Numbered from the stretch's first letter, positions 26,558 through 35,703 are shown. The stretch: 64,000 nt of DNA from FEN-33 sp963768775 (GCA_963768775.1 CAVYIY010000008.1:434001-498000); one strand, 5' to 3'. The notes: generated by a model not told the origin, from the sequence alone. A program made the numbers and translations.

Positions 26558-27051
26558 ATGGCAAAGATAAAATTCATAGATGCAAGCACGAATAAATCAA
26601 TCACAGAAATTGTTAAAAAGAATACCATAGGATATTGGCAATCTGGGCTGCCGACTGCGCTGAGCGTGTATTGCCTCCACTTTGAAAGCAGTAATCCGAA
26701 AGACAACCGACCTCGAGAAGCTATCGAGGCATGCCGAGAATGGGCACGAACCGGGATATTCAAAATGGCCGAGGTGTCTCGCTTGCAGCCCACACCGCCG
26801 CCCGTGAAGCGGAAGAGAATGGTGCGGCTCGTTTTGCGGCTCGAGCTACAGGTCAAACAATGGCTATTGCTCATGTACCCATACACTCTATCGCCGCCGC
26901 CTGGTACGCAGCGAATGCTATCTGGGCTGCCGATCCACAGAATGCAGGAGACAACGTAGCCAAGGAACGCAATTGGCAATATCGTCACTTGGTCGACCTA
27001 GGAAACGCTCCCAATGGATCGAAAGGACAAGATAAGAGGCAGGATCGCTAA
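26558..27051 (+). CDS. Imm5-like putative immunity protein, one apparent frameshift
   Basis: The two halves of a putative immunity protein family lie in adjacent frames. The first half has IGYWQSGLPTALSVYCL and RPREAIEACREWARTG; the second has SLAAHTAAREAEENGAARFAAR, HSIAAAWYAANAIWA and ERNWQYRHL, typical of Imm5-like proteins. Adding one A to the AAAA run at 26762-26765 joins them (IFKNGRGVSLAAH). The gene is therefore either intact with a sequencing error or a recent pseudogene. These proteins are predicted to neutralise polymorphic toxins, but no toxin gene is adjacent. Confidence 0.65.
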
Positions 27052-27211
27052 TCGGGCGATCACCACGGTCGTGGTCCGATATCTCGCTACGGCTAGGTTT
27101 CCTGGTCGACATGAAATTGACAATGCAATCACGATCAGCCTCTATCCGGACGTCCGAAACCACTAGAGCCGACCGCTACCGATGCCCATTGGTCATCGCT
27201 CCTCTGCTGGC

Positions 27212-27574
27212 CTAACGGGGATAGTAGCAGTATAGACCATTGCGCATGAGCGCGTCCTTTGTGCTCGCGAGGGTCACTGCCTTCGGCTTTGTCTGGTGTC
27301 TCAGTATGTCCTCGATAGGGAGGCCGAGGAACTCGGCCATCCTCTTGAGCCGGTCCAAGGGAAACGCCTGGTACCCGAGGAGTATCTGCCTGATCGACCA
27401 TCCGGGATGCACCCGGGACCGGTAGCCTAGCTCCCTTCCCAGCTTGTTGATGCTGCCTGCCTTCTCTATGCCTTGCTTTATCAGCACCACTCTATAGCTT
27501 GACGAGAGCCATACCTTGTCAGGATCGAATTCTGGCCTGCCAAAATGGAACTTCCCCGAGACAAAGGCTGTCAC
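27212..27574 (-). CDS. Putative helix-turn-helix DNA-binding protein
   Basis: This 120-residue protein starts at a GTG with a TATA-like gattaatta about 25 bases upstream, suggesting a leaderless transcript. The central part (SINKLGRELGYRSRVHPGWSIRQILLGYQAFPLDRLKRMAEFLG, read in pieces) resembles an XRE-like helix-turn-helix in which the turn is extended. The C-terminus is short and basic with two Tyr pairs. Archaeal homologues are uncharacterised, so DNA binding is inferred. The 160 bases between it and the Imm5-like gene hold nothing recognised. Confidence 0.55.
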   Translation of the reverse strand: MTAFVSGKFHFGRPEFDPDKVWLSSSYRVVLIKQGIEKAGSINKLGRELGYRSRVHPGWSIRQILLGYQAFPLDRLKRMAEFLGLPIEDILRHQTKPKAVTLASTKDALMRNGLYCYYPR

Positions 27575-27702
27575 AATTATCGGGTTACTTTCCGATGACT
27601 AATTAATCTATCGACTGTTTTTTCGCTCAATTAGAAAGCTCATTCCCGTTCTTGTGTCGCATCCCTAAACCGTCCCTGAACTGATTTAGCAACCATAAGA
27701 GG

Positions 27703-27710
27703 CTTATATG
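27703..27710 (+). promoter_or_regulatory. TATA-like promoter of the YjbQ operon
   Basis: The sequence cttatatg is centred 31 bases before the ATG at 27737, giving a leaderless or very short-leader transcript for the YjbQ and beta-CASP genes. Confidence 0.5.
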
Positions 27711-27736
27711 AATGAGAAATTAGCCAACTTAAGAAC

Positions 27737-28171
27737 ATGGAGACATTCAGGAAGGTCCTCTCCCTGTCGACGGACAAGGAGGGGGACATCATCGACCTGA
27801 CCGGCGAGGTCAAGACGGCCTTGGCCAGGTCCAAGATGCAAGAAGGCCTAGCCTGTGTCTTCGTGCCCCATTCCACAGCGGCGATTTTCGCCATCGAGGA
27901 CGAACCAGGGCTGCAAGGCGACATGAAGGGCGCCCTGCAGCGCTTGTTCCCCAAGGGGATGGGGTACGGGCACAATGGCACCGGCGGCGATGGCAATGGC
28001 CATTCGCACATCCGTGCTTCTTTCCTTGGCCCCTCCATGACGGTACCTTTCAATGATGGCGCGCTCGACCTGGGCACCTGGCAGCAATTGGTGCTGATGG
28101 AGCTCGACAACGGCGGTCGGGAGCGCAAGGTCGTGATTCAGATAATCGGCTCACAAAAGCAGAAGGAGTAG
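27737..28171 (+). CDS. YjbQ/UPF0047 family protein
   Basis: This 144-residue protein has the full UPF0047 pattern: CVFVPHSTAAIFAIEDEPG, a GHNGTGGDGNGHSHIRASFLGPS metal/phosphate loop, and LGTWQQLVLMELDNGGRERKV. Bacterial relatives show weak thiamine phosphate synthase activity, and the true function is unsettled. The invariant His residues are present. It lies 6 bases before the beta-CASP nuclease gene, with which it is probably cotranscribed. Confidence 0.93.
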   Translation: METFRKVLSLSTDKEGDIIDLTGEVKTALARSKMQEGLACVFVPHSTAAIFAIEDEPGLQGDMKGALQRLFPKGMGYGHNGTGGDGNGHSHIRASFLGPSMTVPFNDGALDLGTWQQLVLMELDNGGRERKVVIQIIGSQKQKE

Positions 28172-28177
28172 GCGAAG

Positions 28178-29464
28178 ATGAAGATCAGATTCCTCGGTGG
28201 AGCGGAAATGGTTGGCAAGCTGGGCATGGTCCTGGAGAACAAGGGCGCCAACCTGTTATTCGAGTATGGATTGAAGTTGAGGCCCAAGGAGCCGCCAGAG
28301 CCACCGATCGAGGCGCCGCACGTGGACCACGCGTTCCTCACCCACAGCCACGTCGACCATAGCGGCATGATCCCCTGGCTCTGCGCCCGCTTCGACTGCC
28401 GCGTCACCTCGACGCCAATGACGATAGCAGTCGCCCAGATCCTATTGCAGGATACGATCAAGGTCGCTGACTCGGAAGGCTATCCGAGGCCGTTCGAGCC
28501 GGAGGACATCCGCAAGGCGATGTCGTCCTTCGCTCCCATGGACTTCGGCGACGTCATCGACGTCGGGGGCCTGGAGGTCGAGCTGCACAGCGCTGGGCAC
28601 GTTCCCGGCGCCACGATGTTCGAGCTCCGCGGCGACCAGACCACGCTTTTCACCGGCGACATGCACAGCTACAGCACCCGCCTGGTCTATGGCGCCCATC
28701 CAGTGAAGTGCGACAATCTCATCATCGAGGGGACGTACGCCGGCCGGCTGCATCCCGATCGACAGAAGGAGGAGAACCGCTTCATCCAGAAGGTTAAGGA
28801 GGTAGTGGAGCGGGGCGGCAAGGCGATAATCCCCTGCTTCGCGGTCGGGCGCACGCAGGAGGCGATGCTAATCCTCAAGGACCTGAAGTACGACATGTGG
28901 GTGGACGGCATGGGCAAGACCGTGAACCGCATCTATCTGGACCACCCCGAGTACCTGAGGTCGGACAAGCAGCTCAAACAGGCGCGCAACAAGTTCGCCG
29001 AGGTGCGCACTCCGGCAGTGAGAGACAGGGCCAGGCAGGGGCAGGTCATAATCACCACTGGCGGAATGCTCGATGGAGGACCGGTGCTCAGCTACCTCGA
29101 CCACATCAAGGACGACCCGCGGAGCGCGGTCCTGATGACCGGCTTCCAAGTGGAAGGCTCGAACGGACGGAAGCTGGCAGATGGCGGCTACATCGAAGTG
29201 CCGGACTACGGACCGAGAGGAAGGAGGGCACCAGAGGAGATCGGGCCGGCGCCGAAGATGCGGCGCATCAAGGTGAAGTGCGAGATCCAGCAATTCGACC
29301 TGAGCGCGCATGCGGACCATAATGAGCTGTTAGCGTTCATTCGAGGCTGCGATCCGGAGAAGATCGTGATCATGCACTCCGAGAACCGAGAGGCTTTAGC
29401 CAAGGACCTGCGGGACGACTTCCAGGTCTTCATGCCCAAGACCGGGGAAACGATCGAGATCTGA
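28178..29464 (+). CDS. Beta-CASP metallo-beta-lactamase RNA nuclease (CPSF-like)
   Basis: This 428-residue enzyme has the metallo-beta-lactamase motif HSHVDHSG (about 52-59), HxxH-type residues in SAGHVPGA, the D of FTGDMHSY, and beta-CASP features GTYAGRLH, a central FAVGRTQE motif and the final SAHADHNELL. It lacks the N-terminal KH domains of aCPSF1, which fits the shorter archaeal aCPSF2 group that processes RNA. Upstream SD-like gga is 10 bases from the ATG. It follows yjbQ. Confidence 0.92.
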   Translation: MKIRFLGGAEMVGKLGMVLENKGANLLFEYGLKLRPKEPPEPPIEAPHVDHAFLTHSHVDHSGMIPWLCARFDCRVTSTPMTIAVAQILLQDTIKVADSEGYPRPFEPEDIRKAMSSFAPMDFGDVIDVGGLEVELHSAGHVPGATMFELRGDQTTLFTGDMHSYSTRLVYGAHPVKCDNLIIEGTYAGRLHPDRQKEENRFIQKVKEVVERGGKAIIPCFAVGRTQEAMLILKDLKYDMWVDGMGKTVNRIYLDHPEYLRSDKQLKQARNKFAEVRTPAVRDRARQGQVIITTGGMLDGGPVLSYLDHIKDDPRSAVLMTGFQVEGSNGRKLADGGYIEVPDYGPRGRRAPEEIGPAPKMRRIKVKCEIQQFDLSAHADHNELLAFIRGCDPEKIVIMHSENREALAKDLRDDFQVFMPKTGETIEI

Positions 29465-29468
29465 GGGC

Positions 29469-29795
29469 CTAGGAGAAGCCAGGGCCCGCGATGATCCAGA
29501 CGATCCACCAGCAGCCCACATTGCATGCCAGGGTCGTGAATAGGAGCGCGCAGAACTGTAGCTTCCCTCGCGATTGCTTCGGAACCGGTTGAATGATGAT
29601 GCTCACCAGGGCCATCAGAAGCAAGACGAATGTCATAATGGTCAGCACCGTGTAAGCGTCAATGGGCAAATCCCAGGGCTGTTGATAGACCGACCACCAT
29701 AGCGTTTTAATCGCCCATAATGAGAACGGGATCAGCAATCCCACTGACAGGGAAAAGGCGAACAGCCATTTCTTGAGCCAATAACGCAATCCCAA
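29469..29795 (-). CDS. Small membrane protein of unknown function
   Basis: This 108-residue protein has three hydrophobic helices (about 10-30, 47-67 and 83-105), Trp-rich loops and a positive N-terminus, so the N-terminus is predicted to be in the cytoplasm. No family is recognised. It ends 4 bases from the convergent beta-CASP gene. The hydrophobic pattern is regular enough to be a real gene, but start and function are uncertain. Confidence 0.6.
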   Translation of the reverse strand: MGLRYWLKKWLFAFSLSVGLLIPFSLWAIKTLWWSVYQQPWDLPIDAYTVLTIMTFVLLLMALVSIIIQPVPKQSRGKLQFCALLFTTLACNVGCWWIVWIIAGPGFS

Positions 29796-29933
29796 CCTCT
29801 CCGAAGATGAAGAGCTATCGCGAAAGAAATAACCTCGCTGAGGCAGAGATTGGTGCGATGAGAGGAGAACGTTCTTGCATCGGTCGTGCCGCTGACGCTA
29901 CTCGAGCTTTGCCAGCAACCCAGTTCAGCATAC

Positions 29934-29942
29934 CTTTATATG
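29934..29942 (+). promoter_or_regulatory. TATA-like promoter of nadC
   Basis: The sequence ctttatatg is centred 27 bases before the ATG at 29965, the classic spacing of a leaderless archaeal transcript. It is one of the clearest promoters in the window. Confidence 0.55.
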
Positions 29943-29964
29943 AGCAAAGTCGTATTTCAATCCG

Positions 29965-30798
29965 ATGAGCCGGATAAATGATTACCTCGATGAGGATGTG
30001 GGCTTCGGCGACATAACCAGCGACATCCTTCTCGGCGATGAGATGGGGAGCGCCCGCATCAAGGCAGGCGAGGACTGCGTCCTGGCCGGATTGGACGAGG
30101 CCATCGAGGTGTTCAACGAGCTCGGAGTCACCACCTACCCGATGACGCGGGACGGCGAGAAGGTGAGCAAGGGCGAGGACATCCTTGTCCTGGAAGGCGC
30201 CTTGAAAAAGATCCTTCTCGGAGAACGGCTGGCTCTCAATTTTCTCATGAGGATGAGCGGCATCGCCACCGTAACCGCGAATGTGGTGAGGGAATGCCGC
30301 CGCAACAATCCCACGGTCAAGGTCGCCGCGACCCGCAAGACCACACCAGGCTTCCGCTATTATGAGAAGAAGGCCGTCGTGCAGGGAGGGGGCGATCCGC
30401 ACCGCTACCGTCTGGACGACGCCATTCTGATAAAGGACAACCATTTGAGGGTTGTCGGCTCCGTCTCCCAGGCGATTTCGAAGGCGAAGAACGTCTCCTT
30501 CTCCAAGAAGATTGAGGTCGAGGTGGAATCGATGGAGCAGGCGGTGGAAGCGGCCAAGGCGGGCGCGGACATCATCATGCTGGACAATATGCGTCCGGAG
30601 CAGATCGAGATTGCCTATCTGGCCATCAAGAGGCTCAACGACCGCGCCTTGGTCGAGGTCTCGGGGGGCCTGAGCCCGGAGACCGCCCCTAAAGTCGCCA
30701 AGCACGCGGACATAATCTCACTGGGCTGGATAACGCATTCTGCGCGCGCCGTGCAGTTTAATCTCGAGGTCACGGCGGTAAAATCCGGTTCCGCTTAG
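29965..30798 (+). CDS. nadC: Nicotinate-nucleotide pyrophosphorylase (carboxylating)
   Basis: This enzyme makes nicotinate mononucleotide from quinolinate and PRPP in NAD synthesis. The 277-residue protein has the family landmarks: DEDVGFGDITSD at the start, NFLMRMSGIAT, AATRKTTPGFRYYEKKAV with PRPP/quinolinate-binding Arg and Lys, HRYRLDDAILIKDNH, EVEVESMEQA and IMLDNM. The last strand reads VEVSGGL. It looks complete and is monocistronic, ending 4 bases from the convergent hdrB-like gene. Confidence 0.95.
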   Translation: MSRINDYLDEDVGFGDITSDILLGDEMGSARIKAGEDCVLAGLDEAIEVFNELGVTTYPMTRDGEKVSKGEDILVLEGALKKILLGERLALNFLMRMSGIATVTANVVRECRRNNPTVKVAATRKTTPGFRYYEKKAVVQGGGDPHRYRLDDAILIKDNHLRVVGSVSQAISKAKNVSFSKKIEVEVESMEQAVEAAKAGADIIMLDNMRPEQIEIAYLAIKRLNDRALVEVSGGLSPETAPKVAKHADIISLGWITHSARAVQFNLEVTAVKSGSA

Positions 30799-30802
30799 GC
30801 CG

Positions 30803-31627
30803 TCACAGCTTGATGCGGTGGTACTTCAGGCCGATCTCATCATAGTTGGCGCCCAAGGACAATGCTAGAAGCTCGGATAGGTACAGAACTGGCAAGCCGT
30901 CCTTCTGCTTCAGGTCGAACTGGACGAAGCAGAACGGGCAAGGCGTCAATATAGCGTTCGCCCCCGCCTCCTTGAATTTTGCGACGCTGTCGTTCAGGAT
31001 GGCGTTCGAGATCCTTTCGTCGATTCCGGAGAGCCCTCCGCCGCAGCACCGGGGCCATTCGTCGCTGTGGACCACCTTGGCGCCGCTCCATTTCGCCAGG
31101 TCCTCGATGACGTGGGTGGAGTAGGGGCTGTCGATCTTCGCAATATGGCTGGGGCGGATCAGGTGGCATCCGGGATGGACCGCGAAGAGGAATCTCGACT
31201 GCAGCTCGATGAGGAGCTCGGACCATTTCCTATCTCCGAGGCGATGGACGAGCTGCACGAAATGTTCCACCTTGGTGTGCCCCTCGTACCGGTGACCGGT
31301 CGGCTCCAGGATCAGATTGACCTTCTCCCTTATCCCCGGATCCGATAGGGCGTGTTCCGCCTCCTTGAGCGAGATGTAGCAGCCGTTGCACAGCGTCAGG
31401 ATTTTGGACCCCCGCTTCTCGGCGATGCTCAGCAGACGGCCAGCGACCGCCAGCCAGGTATCATAGCCGAGGGATCGGAGCCCGATCGGCTCGACGCAGC
31501 ATGTCGCATCCGGGAACGGCTCGTACTCGACACCGATCCGATCGAGGACGAATCGCGAGGAGCGTTCGAGGAATGGCAGTCGCGTGGGGATTAGGCAGCC
31601 GGAATACAATAGGTATGGATCACTCAA
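30803..31627 (-). CDS. hdrB: Heterodisulfide reductase subunit B (HdrB)-like protein
   Basis: This 274-residue protein carries two CCG-type Cys domains. The first is SGCLIP with TCCVEP and LCNGCY; the second is HPGCHLIRP, RCCGGGLSG and TPCPFCF. In methanogens HdrB holds noncubane 4Fe-4S clusters that reduce the CoM-S-S-CoB heterodisulfide. It overlaps hdrC by 8 bases in the usual order C then B. No hdrA is in this window, so the electron donor and true substrate cannot be fixed here. Confidence 0.92.
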   Translation of the reverse strand: MSDPYLLYSGCLIPTRLPFLERSSRFVLDRIGVEYEPFPDATCCVEPIGLRSLGYDTWLAVAGRLLSIAEKRGSKILTLCNGCYISLKEAEHALSDPGIREKVNLILEPTGHRYEGHTKVEHFVQLVHRLGDRKWSELLIELQSRFLFAVHPGCHLIRPSHIAKIDSPYSTHVIEDLAKWSGAKVVHSDEWPRCCGGGLSGIDERISNAILNDSVAKFKEAGANAILTPCPFCFVQFDLKQKDGLPVLYLSELLALSLGANYDEIGLKYHRIKL

Positions 31628-32111
31628 CCTTCACCCTCCCCATGCTGGTCCTTTTGACGATGGACTGGACGTCGCAGACGGCCTTGTCGCTTACGCATAG
31701 TTCCGGCAGCCCCAGTTCCTTGCGGAGCTTCCTGGTCATGCCGGTGCTCGGGAACGACAGTCCGGATGCCTGGAAGAGTCTTGCCTCGTCGGCGAAATGC
31801 TGAGGCCGGTTCCCTAGCTGCGCTGCTGCCTGACGGAGCAGGGTGATGACGAACGCCGGGTCTACGCCCAATTGGCAGCGCTCGCTGCACGAGTTGCACA
31901 TGACGCAAAGCCAGATGCTCTTCTCGCTCTGGAGGTCAAAGGCTTCCTCCGCCGCCCGCTCCATGACCTCCCTGGTCATGATCCCGCCATGTTTGCCCGA
32001 TGGGCATACCCCGGTGCACTGCCCGCATTGGTGGCAGCGCCAGAGCTCCATGGTGGCCAGCTCCGTCTGGAGCGAATCAAGGAGATTGGGGGTGTGGGGG
32101 GATTTTCTCAC
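31620..32111 (-). CDS. hdrC: Heterodisulfide reductase subunit C (HdrC)-like ferredoxin protein
   Basis: This 163-residue iron-sulfur protein has two 4Fe-4S motifs, CHQCGQCTGVCP (about 26-37) and CVMCNSCSERC (about 70-80), then a helical tail. It would pass electrons to HdrB, whose gene overlaps its 3' end. Length and motif order match soluble HdrC. It is first in this two-gene operon. The gap upstream (to 32162) shows no clear promoter. Confidence 0.92.
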   Translation of the reverse strand: MRKSPHTPNLLDSLQTELATMELWRCHQCGQCTGVCPSGKHGGIMTREVMERAAEEAFDLQSEKSIWLCVMCNSCSERCQLGVDPAFVITLLRQAAAQLGNRPQHFADEARLFQASGLSFPSTGMTRKLRKELGLPELCVSDKAVCDVQSIVKRTSMGRVKVE

Positions 32112-32162
32112 AAGCCTGCTGATTAGCCCCTATGCTTATGTGGGTTTTGTTTGAAGGTTCGG

Positions 32163-32632
32163 TCAAGTGTAGCGCTTCACTCCGTGACTGTCGTTGTACC
32201 GCTGTGCCGCCAGATAGGCGTCGTAGACCTGGTAGATCCAAATCACCAGAGAAACGATGACTGCGATGATGATGACCGGCGCGCCTGCGAGCGGGTTCCC
32301 GCCGCTATTCAAGGTCCAGAATGTCGCGAACCATGCCAAGCCTGCCAGAATGCCGATGATGAAGAAGGATGCCATTATCAGGATGCCCTTCTTCACCTCC
32401 CCAGCGTACATATGACCCGCGCCTGGTAGTATCAATGCCAGGAGGAAGGCGACCACCACCTCCTTTTGCTCGACGAATTGAGTGGGGTAATTGTATGGAT
32501 AGCCTTGGTAAGGGGGTAGTAGTAACCGGGGCCGGAATAGCCTGGACCTTGGCATGGCTGCAGGGGCTGACCGCACGCCTGGCAGTAGTTCGCCCCCTCC
32601 CGATTATCCTTTCCGCATTTAGGGCAGTTCAT
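32163..32632 (-). CDS. Zinc-ribbon membrane protein, one apparent frameshift
   Basis: The N-terminus has a zinc ribbon (CPKCGKDNREGANYCQACG), then a Gly/Pro/Tyr-rich linker, then a two- to three-helix membrane domain with LILPGAGHMYAGE, similar to TM2-like or DUF5683-type proteins. The frame changes in the linker: one extra C in the CCCCC run near 32510-32520 (minus strand) joins GYYYPPYQGYPYNYP. The protein would be about 156 residues. Its function is unknown; similar proteins are common small archaeal membrane proteins. Confidence 0.75.
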
Positions 32633-32746
32633 TTCATTCCCTTGATCAACTTTCCCTCAAGACAATTCTCTCAGCGGTCTTAATGCCTTTTCATTGCGAA
32701 TGACGAAGGCGAAATCTATTATCATTCCTCGCCGTAATATGCAACG

Positions 32747-32947
32747 ATGGAGATCGAAGAGGAGAAGTGCCAATTCTGCGGCAGGCAGGCGAAGCATTAC
32801 GCCTTCGCAGCGTTCGTCTGCGACAGCATGGATTGCATGGACAAGGCAATCGAAGAGCGGGGCGGGCCTGGGGGGCATATGAAGGCGAAGAAGCATCAGG
32901 CGATGGTCGCCTTCGAAGAGGAAATCAAGAATGCCGAGGAGAAGTAG
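32747..32947 (+). CDS. Small zinc-binding protein
   Basis: This 66-residue protein has Cys at 8, 11, 25 and 30 (CQFCG and CDSMDC), a likely single zinc site, and a charged helical tail. No family is recognised. The acidic N-terminus and compact Cys spacing support a real gene. It is divergent from the zinc-ribbon membrane gene across a 114-base AT-rich gap that could hold promoters for both. Confidence 0.6.
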   Translation: MEIEEEKCQFCGRQAKHYAFAAFVCDSMDCMDKAIEERGGPGGHMKAKKHQAMVAFEEEIKNAEEK

Positions 32948-33065
32948 TCCGTCCATGCAACCCGAGTCTTAGTCTCATAGCCATAATTGAAAGATGGCAT
33001 GTAACTAATCCCCGTGGAGGAAGGATTACATCTTTCGTGAACGATAGGTCCGATCGGCGACCGAG

Positions 33066-34298
33066 ATGGAGAAACGAATTCTGGCCTATGTGGCCGCAGA
33101 CCTTGTCCTCGGGGCACTGCCGCTCTTGGTCCTATTGCTCTTCCTGCCTGATTTCTCACTTGCTTATTACGGGTTCGCGATCGGCGGTATGCTGGTGGTA
33201 GTTCTATCCTTCACCGCACGTTTCCCCGTGAGTTTGGACCAAGGGAACGGAAGCCCATCCATTGCCGATATCGCGCATCAGCTTCGGATGAATGGCCTGA
33301 TAGTGGAAGAGAAGCCAAGATCGGTGAATGTCCAGATCGATAGATGGACCGCTGTCTGCATGGAATACCGGAAGCGCAATGATGACTTCAGACTCGTCTA
33401 TCGGCTGGATGCCACAAACTCCACCATGGCCGTCTTGATATTCCTCTTCCTGGCCCAGATATTCGGCATCCTGGCCATCCCCCTCTGCATTTATCTGCTG
33501 GTCGAAGCGCACCGCTATGCCACGCGGTTCGTCATCCCCATTCTAAGCGGCGTCCCCGGTCCCTCCCATAGCCCCCGGGACGAGATCAAGGGCCTGCTGG
33601 TTGACAGCTTGTCAGAATGCCAGAGACTGGCAGAGGATGCGCATCGGGCGGAGAACTCGGCCTATGAGGACAGCATCCTCATCGCCACCGTCGTCATCGG
33701 GCTGTTCGGGGGCCTGGCTCTCCTCGTCATCCTCTCGCAACTGGCCTTTTTCGATTCCTCCTACCGGCTCGCCGCCTCGATGCTATTGGCTTTCACAATC
33801 TCCATCGCTGCCGCGGTGATCACCGTCATCTTGATCAGGAGGCATACCAAGCCGAAGATCGATGCTTTGGTCCATTGGGTCGTCCGACTGAATCAGGCCG
33901 CCACCTTCGAGCTGACCGATCAGATGCAGGAGGGGAACGAAAGCTCCATCGAGCTGCTCTTCTCCGCCTACGACGAGATACCCCAATGGCTGAACTCGCG
34001 GCGCAAAAGCCTCATCAATCGCTATCCGACAATGAATATCCTCATGATTCTGATGAGCCTTTGGGGTGCCTCCCTCGCCTTCTCCGGGGCGTTCGGCCTG
34101 GCCATGGGTAATGCAACCATCGGTCTGCTTTCATTGTCGATCGGAGTGATGCTGGTAGCGCTAGCCTTCTCGCTGCAGCGCAAAATAATGGCGATGGAGA
34201 GCGCGGAGGAAACGCGTTTGGCTCAGGAATGGGGACGGAGAAGGGAACGGCTCCAAAGGATGATCGGTCTCCATCTGGAGGAGAACGGGAATGCCTGA
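33066..34298 (+). CDS. Multi-pass membrane protein of unknown function
   Basis: This 410-residue protein has hydrophobic pairs near residues 8-45, 118-145, 205-255 and 330-375, so about eight transmembrane segments, separated by a cytoplasmic region rich in Arg and Asp. No known domain is seen. Its stop overlaps the next gene, a winged-helix protein, by 8 bases. This suggests a membrane partner and its regulator, but no signalling motif is visible. Confidence 0.75.
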   Translation: MEKRILAYVAADLVLGALPLLVLLLFLPDFSLAYYGFAIGGMLVVVLSFTARFPVSLDQGNGSPSIADIAHQLRMNGLIVEEKPRSVNVQIDRWTAVCMEYRKRNDDFRLVYRLDATNSTMAVLIFLFLAQIFGILAIPLCIYLLVEAHRYATRFVIPILSGVPGPSHSPRDEIKGLLVDSLSECQRLAEDAHRAENSAYEDSILIATVVIGLFGGLALLVILSQLAFFDSSYRLAASMLLAFTISIAAAVITVILIRRHTKPKIDALVHWVVRLNQAATFELTDQMQEGNESSIELLFSAYDEIPQWLNSRRKSLINRYPTMNILMILMSLWGASLAFSGAFGLAMGNATIGLLSLSIGVMLVALAFSLQRKIMAMESAEETRLAQEWGRRRERLQRMIGLHLEENGNA

Positions 34299-34572
34299 TC
34301 CCGTTCGAATGGACCGGCCGGACTTCTACGTCCTCTCCCGAATCCTGGAACGGCTCTGGCGAGAGGACAAGCCGATGCTCAAGACACGCTTGCAGGTGGC
34401 GGCCAACCTCAATTATGATATCCTTATGAAGTACCTGGCCTGGATGAGCGAAAGGGGATTCGTTGCGTTCGAATCGAACTCAGGGCACGAGATGGTCGTC
34501 CTCACGTCCAAAGGGCATGAAGCATATGGCAAGTTGGTCCGGACGATGAGCGAAGTGCTGCATTTTCCCTGA
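34291..34572 (+). CDS. Winged-helix domain protein
   Basis: This 93-residue protein matches a small archaeal winged helix: FYVLSRILERLWRE, then KTRLQVAANLNYDILMKYLAWMSERGFVAFE and a wing with MVVLTSKGHEAYGKL. Such domains act as DNA-binding regulators. It overlaps the upstream membrane-protein gene by 8 bases, so the two are cotranslated. The HdrD-like gene converges 3 bases downstream. Confidence 0.75.
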   Translation: MPDPVRMDRPDFYVLSRILERLWREDKPMLKTRLQVAANLNYDILMKYLAWMSERGFVAFESNSGHEMVVLTSKGHEAYGKLVRTMSEVLHFP

Positions 34573-34575
34573 GAT

Positions 34576-35703
34576 TCAGGTCTTGATCCGCGAGGCAGCC
34601 AGGACATGAAGGTCCACCACGGGCAGCTTCTTCCTCGCTAGCATCTGGGGATTCTCCGTTCCTGCGCAGCTGAGGTGGATCAGGCATTTCGGACACGCCG
34701 TGACCAATCTCGATGCACCGGTCTCCTGCGCCTCCTTCAACCGATCCAATTGCCAGAGCAAAGTGTTCCCATTGCAGTTGACGAAGGCGGCATTGCCACA
34801 GCAGGCAGCCATCTCCCGGTTGCGAGGCATCTCCGCTAAATCGCTGCATGCGGCGAGGATATCCCTCGGAGCCTGGAAGACGCGAGCATGTCTGCCCAGG
34901 CGGCATGAGTCGTGATACGTGACCTTGTCCGCTTCATGCTTCAGCTCCAGTTCGCCCTCCTTCAGCTTCTCGCTGATCACCTCGGCCACCGATCTGACAT
35001 CGAATCCCAATGGGCCGAAGCGGCGCGGATAGATTTGCTTGAGCGTCGAGTAGCATTCCGGGCAGAACGCCACTACTTCCTTGATTCCTGCCTTCTCGAT
35101 GGCGTCGAGGTTCAGGCGGGCGAGGCGGTCGAACAGGTCCTCGTCTCCGAGCCAATATGCATCGTGACCGCAACATCTTTCCCCCTGCAGTAGCTTGGGA
35201 CGGATCCCGGCGGCGTTGAGCAGCCTGACCGCGGAGCGGGGTATCTCCAGAAGGTCGTCGCGCAAATAGCGGAAGATCACATCGAAATAGGGGGTGCAGC
35301 CGACGAAGAGCAGCGTCTCCGAATCTTGGTCCATCTTCAAATCAGGAGCGACCCAGCCTTCCTTTCTCGGGCGAACCTTCTTGACGGCGCTGAGGCGCAT
35401 CATCGACCCGGGTGCGCCTCCATGATTGTCCTCCGGCACGAAGGTCCTGCGCAGCTCTCGGCGCTTCATCTGCAGATATTCGTGGAAGCGCACCTCATTC
35501 TGGCAGACCTCGGTGCAAGCGCCGCAACTCATGCATTGCCATAGGCCCTCCTCGTGGCGCAGCCTTCCTTCGAGCACGAACTGCTCCGCCACCTTCCGCG
35601 GGGAGAAATCATCGGTCATGTGCGAGACCGGACAGATGTAGCTGCAGCGTCCGCACTCGACGCAGCGCCGCACATCTGGGACGGTCGGACTAGCTTCCTT
35701 CAT
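34576..35703 (-). CDS. HdrD-like iron-sulfur oxidoreductase with two CCG domains
   Basis: This 375-residue protein combines ferredoxin and HdrB-type modules. It has two 4Fe-4S motifs at the N-terminus (CVECGRCSYICP about 14-25, CMSCGACTEVC about 57-67), then CCG segments with CTPYFD/RCCGHD/CPECYS and SCRLG/ACCGNA/CPKCLI. This layout is that of HdrD and related GlpC/LldE-like reductases. It overlaps an MvhD-like gene by 14 bases, suggesting a soluble complex that carries electrons to a disulfide or quinone-like acceptor. Whether it uses CoM-S-S-CoB is not shown. Confidence 0.9.
   Translation of the reverse strand: MKEASPTVPDVRRCVECGRCSYICPVSHMTDDFSPRKVAEQFVLEGRLRHEEGLWQCMSCGACTEVCQNEVRFHEYLQMKRRELRRTFVPEDNHGGAPGSMMRLSAVKKVRPRKEGWVAPDLKMDQDSETLLFVGCTPYFDVIFRYLRDDLLEIPRSAVRLLNAAGIRPKLLQGERCCGHDAYWLGDEDLFDRLARLNLDAIEKAGIKEVVAFCPECYSTLKQIYPRRFGPLGFDVRSVAEVISEKLKEGELELKHEADKVTYHDSCRLGRHARVFQAPRDILAACSDLAEMPRNREMAACCGNAAFVNCNGNTLLWQLDRLKEAQETGASRLVTACPKCLIHLSCAGTENPQMLARKKLPVVDLHVLAASRIKT

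Noticed and set aside
26731..27051. The second half of the Imm5-like gene as an independent gene
   Set aside because: It is the C-terminal half of the same family member, and the N-terminal half lies directly upstream in the neighbouring frame.
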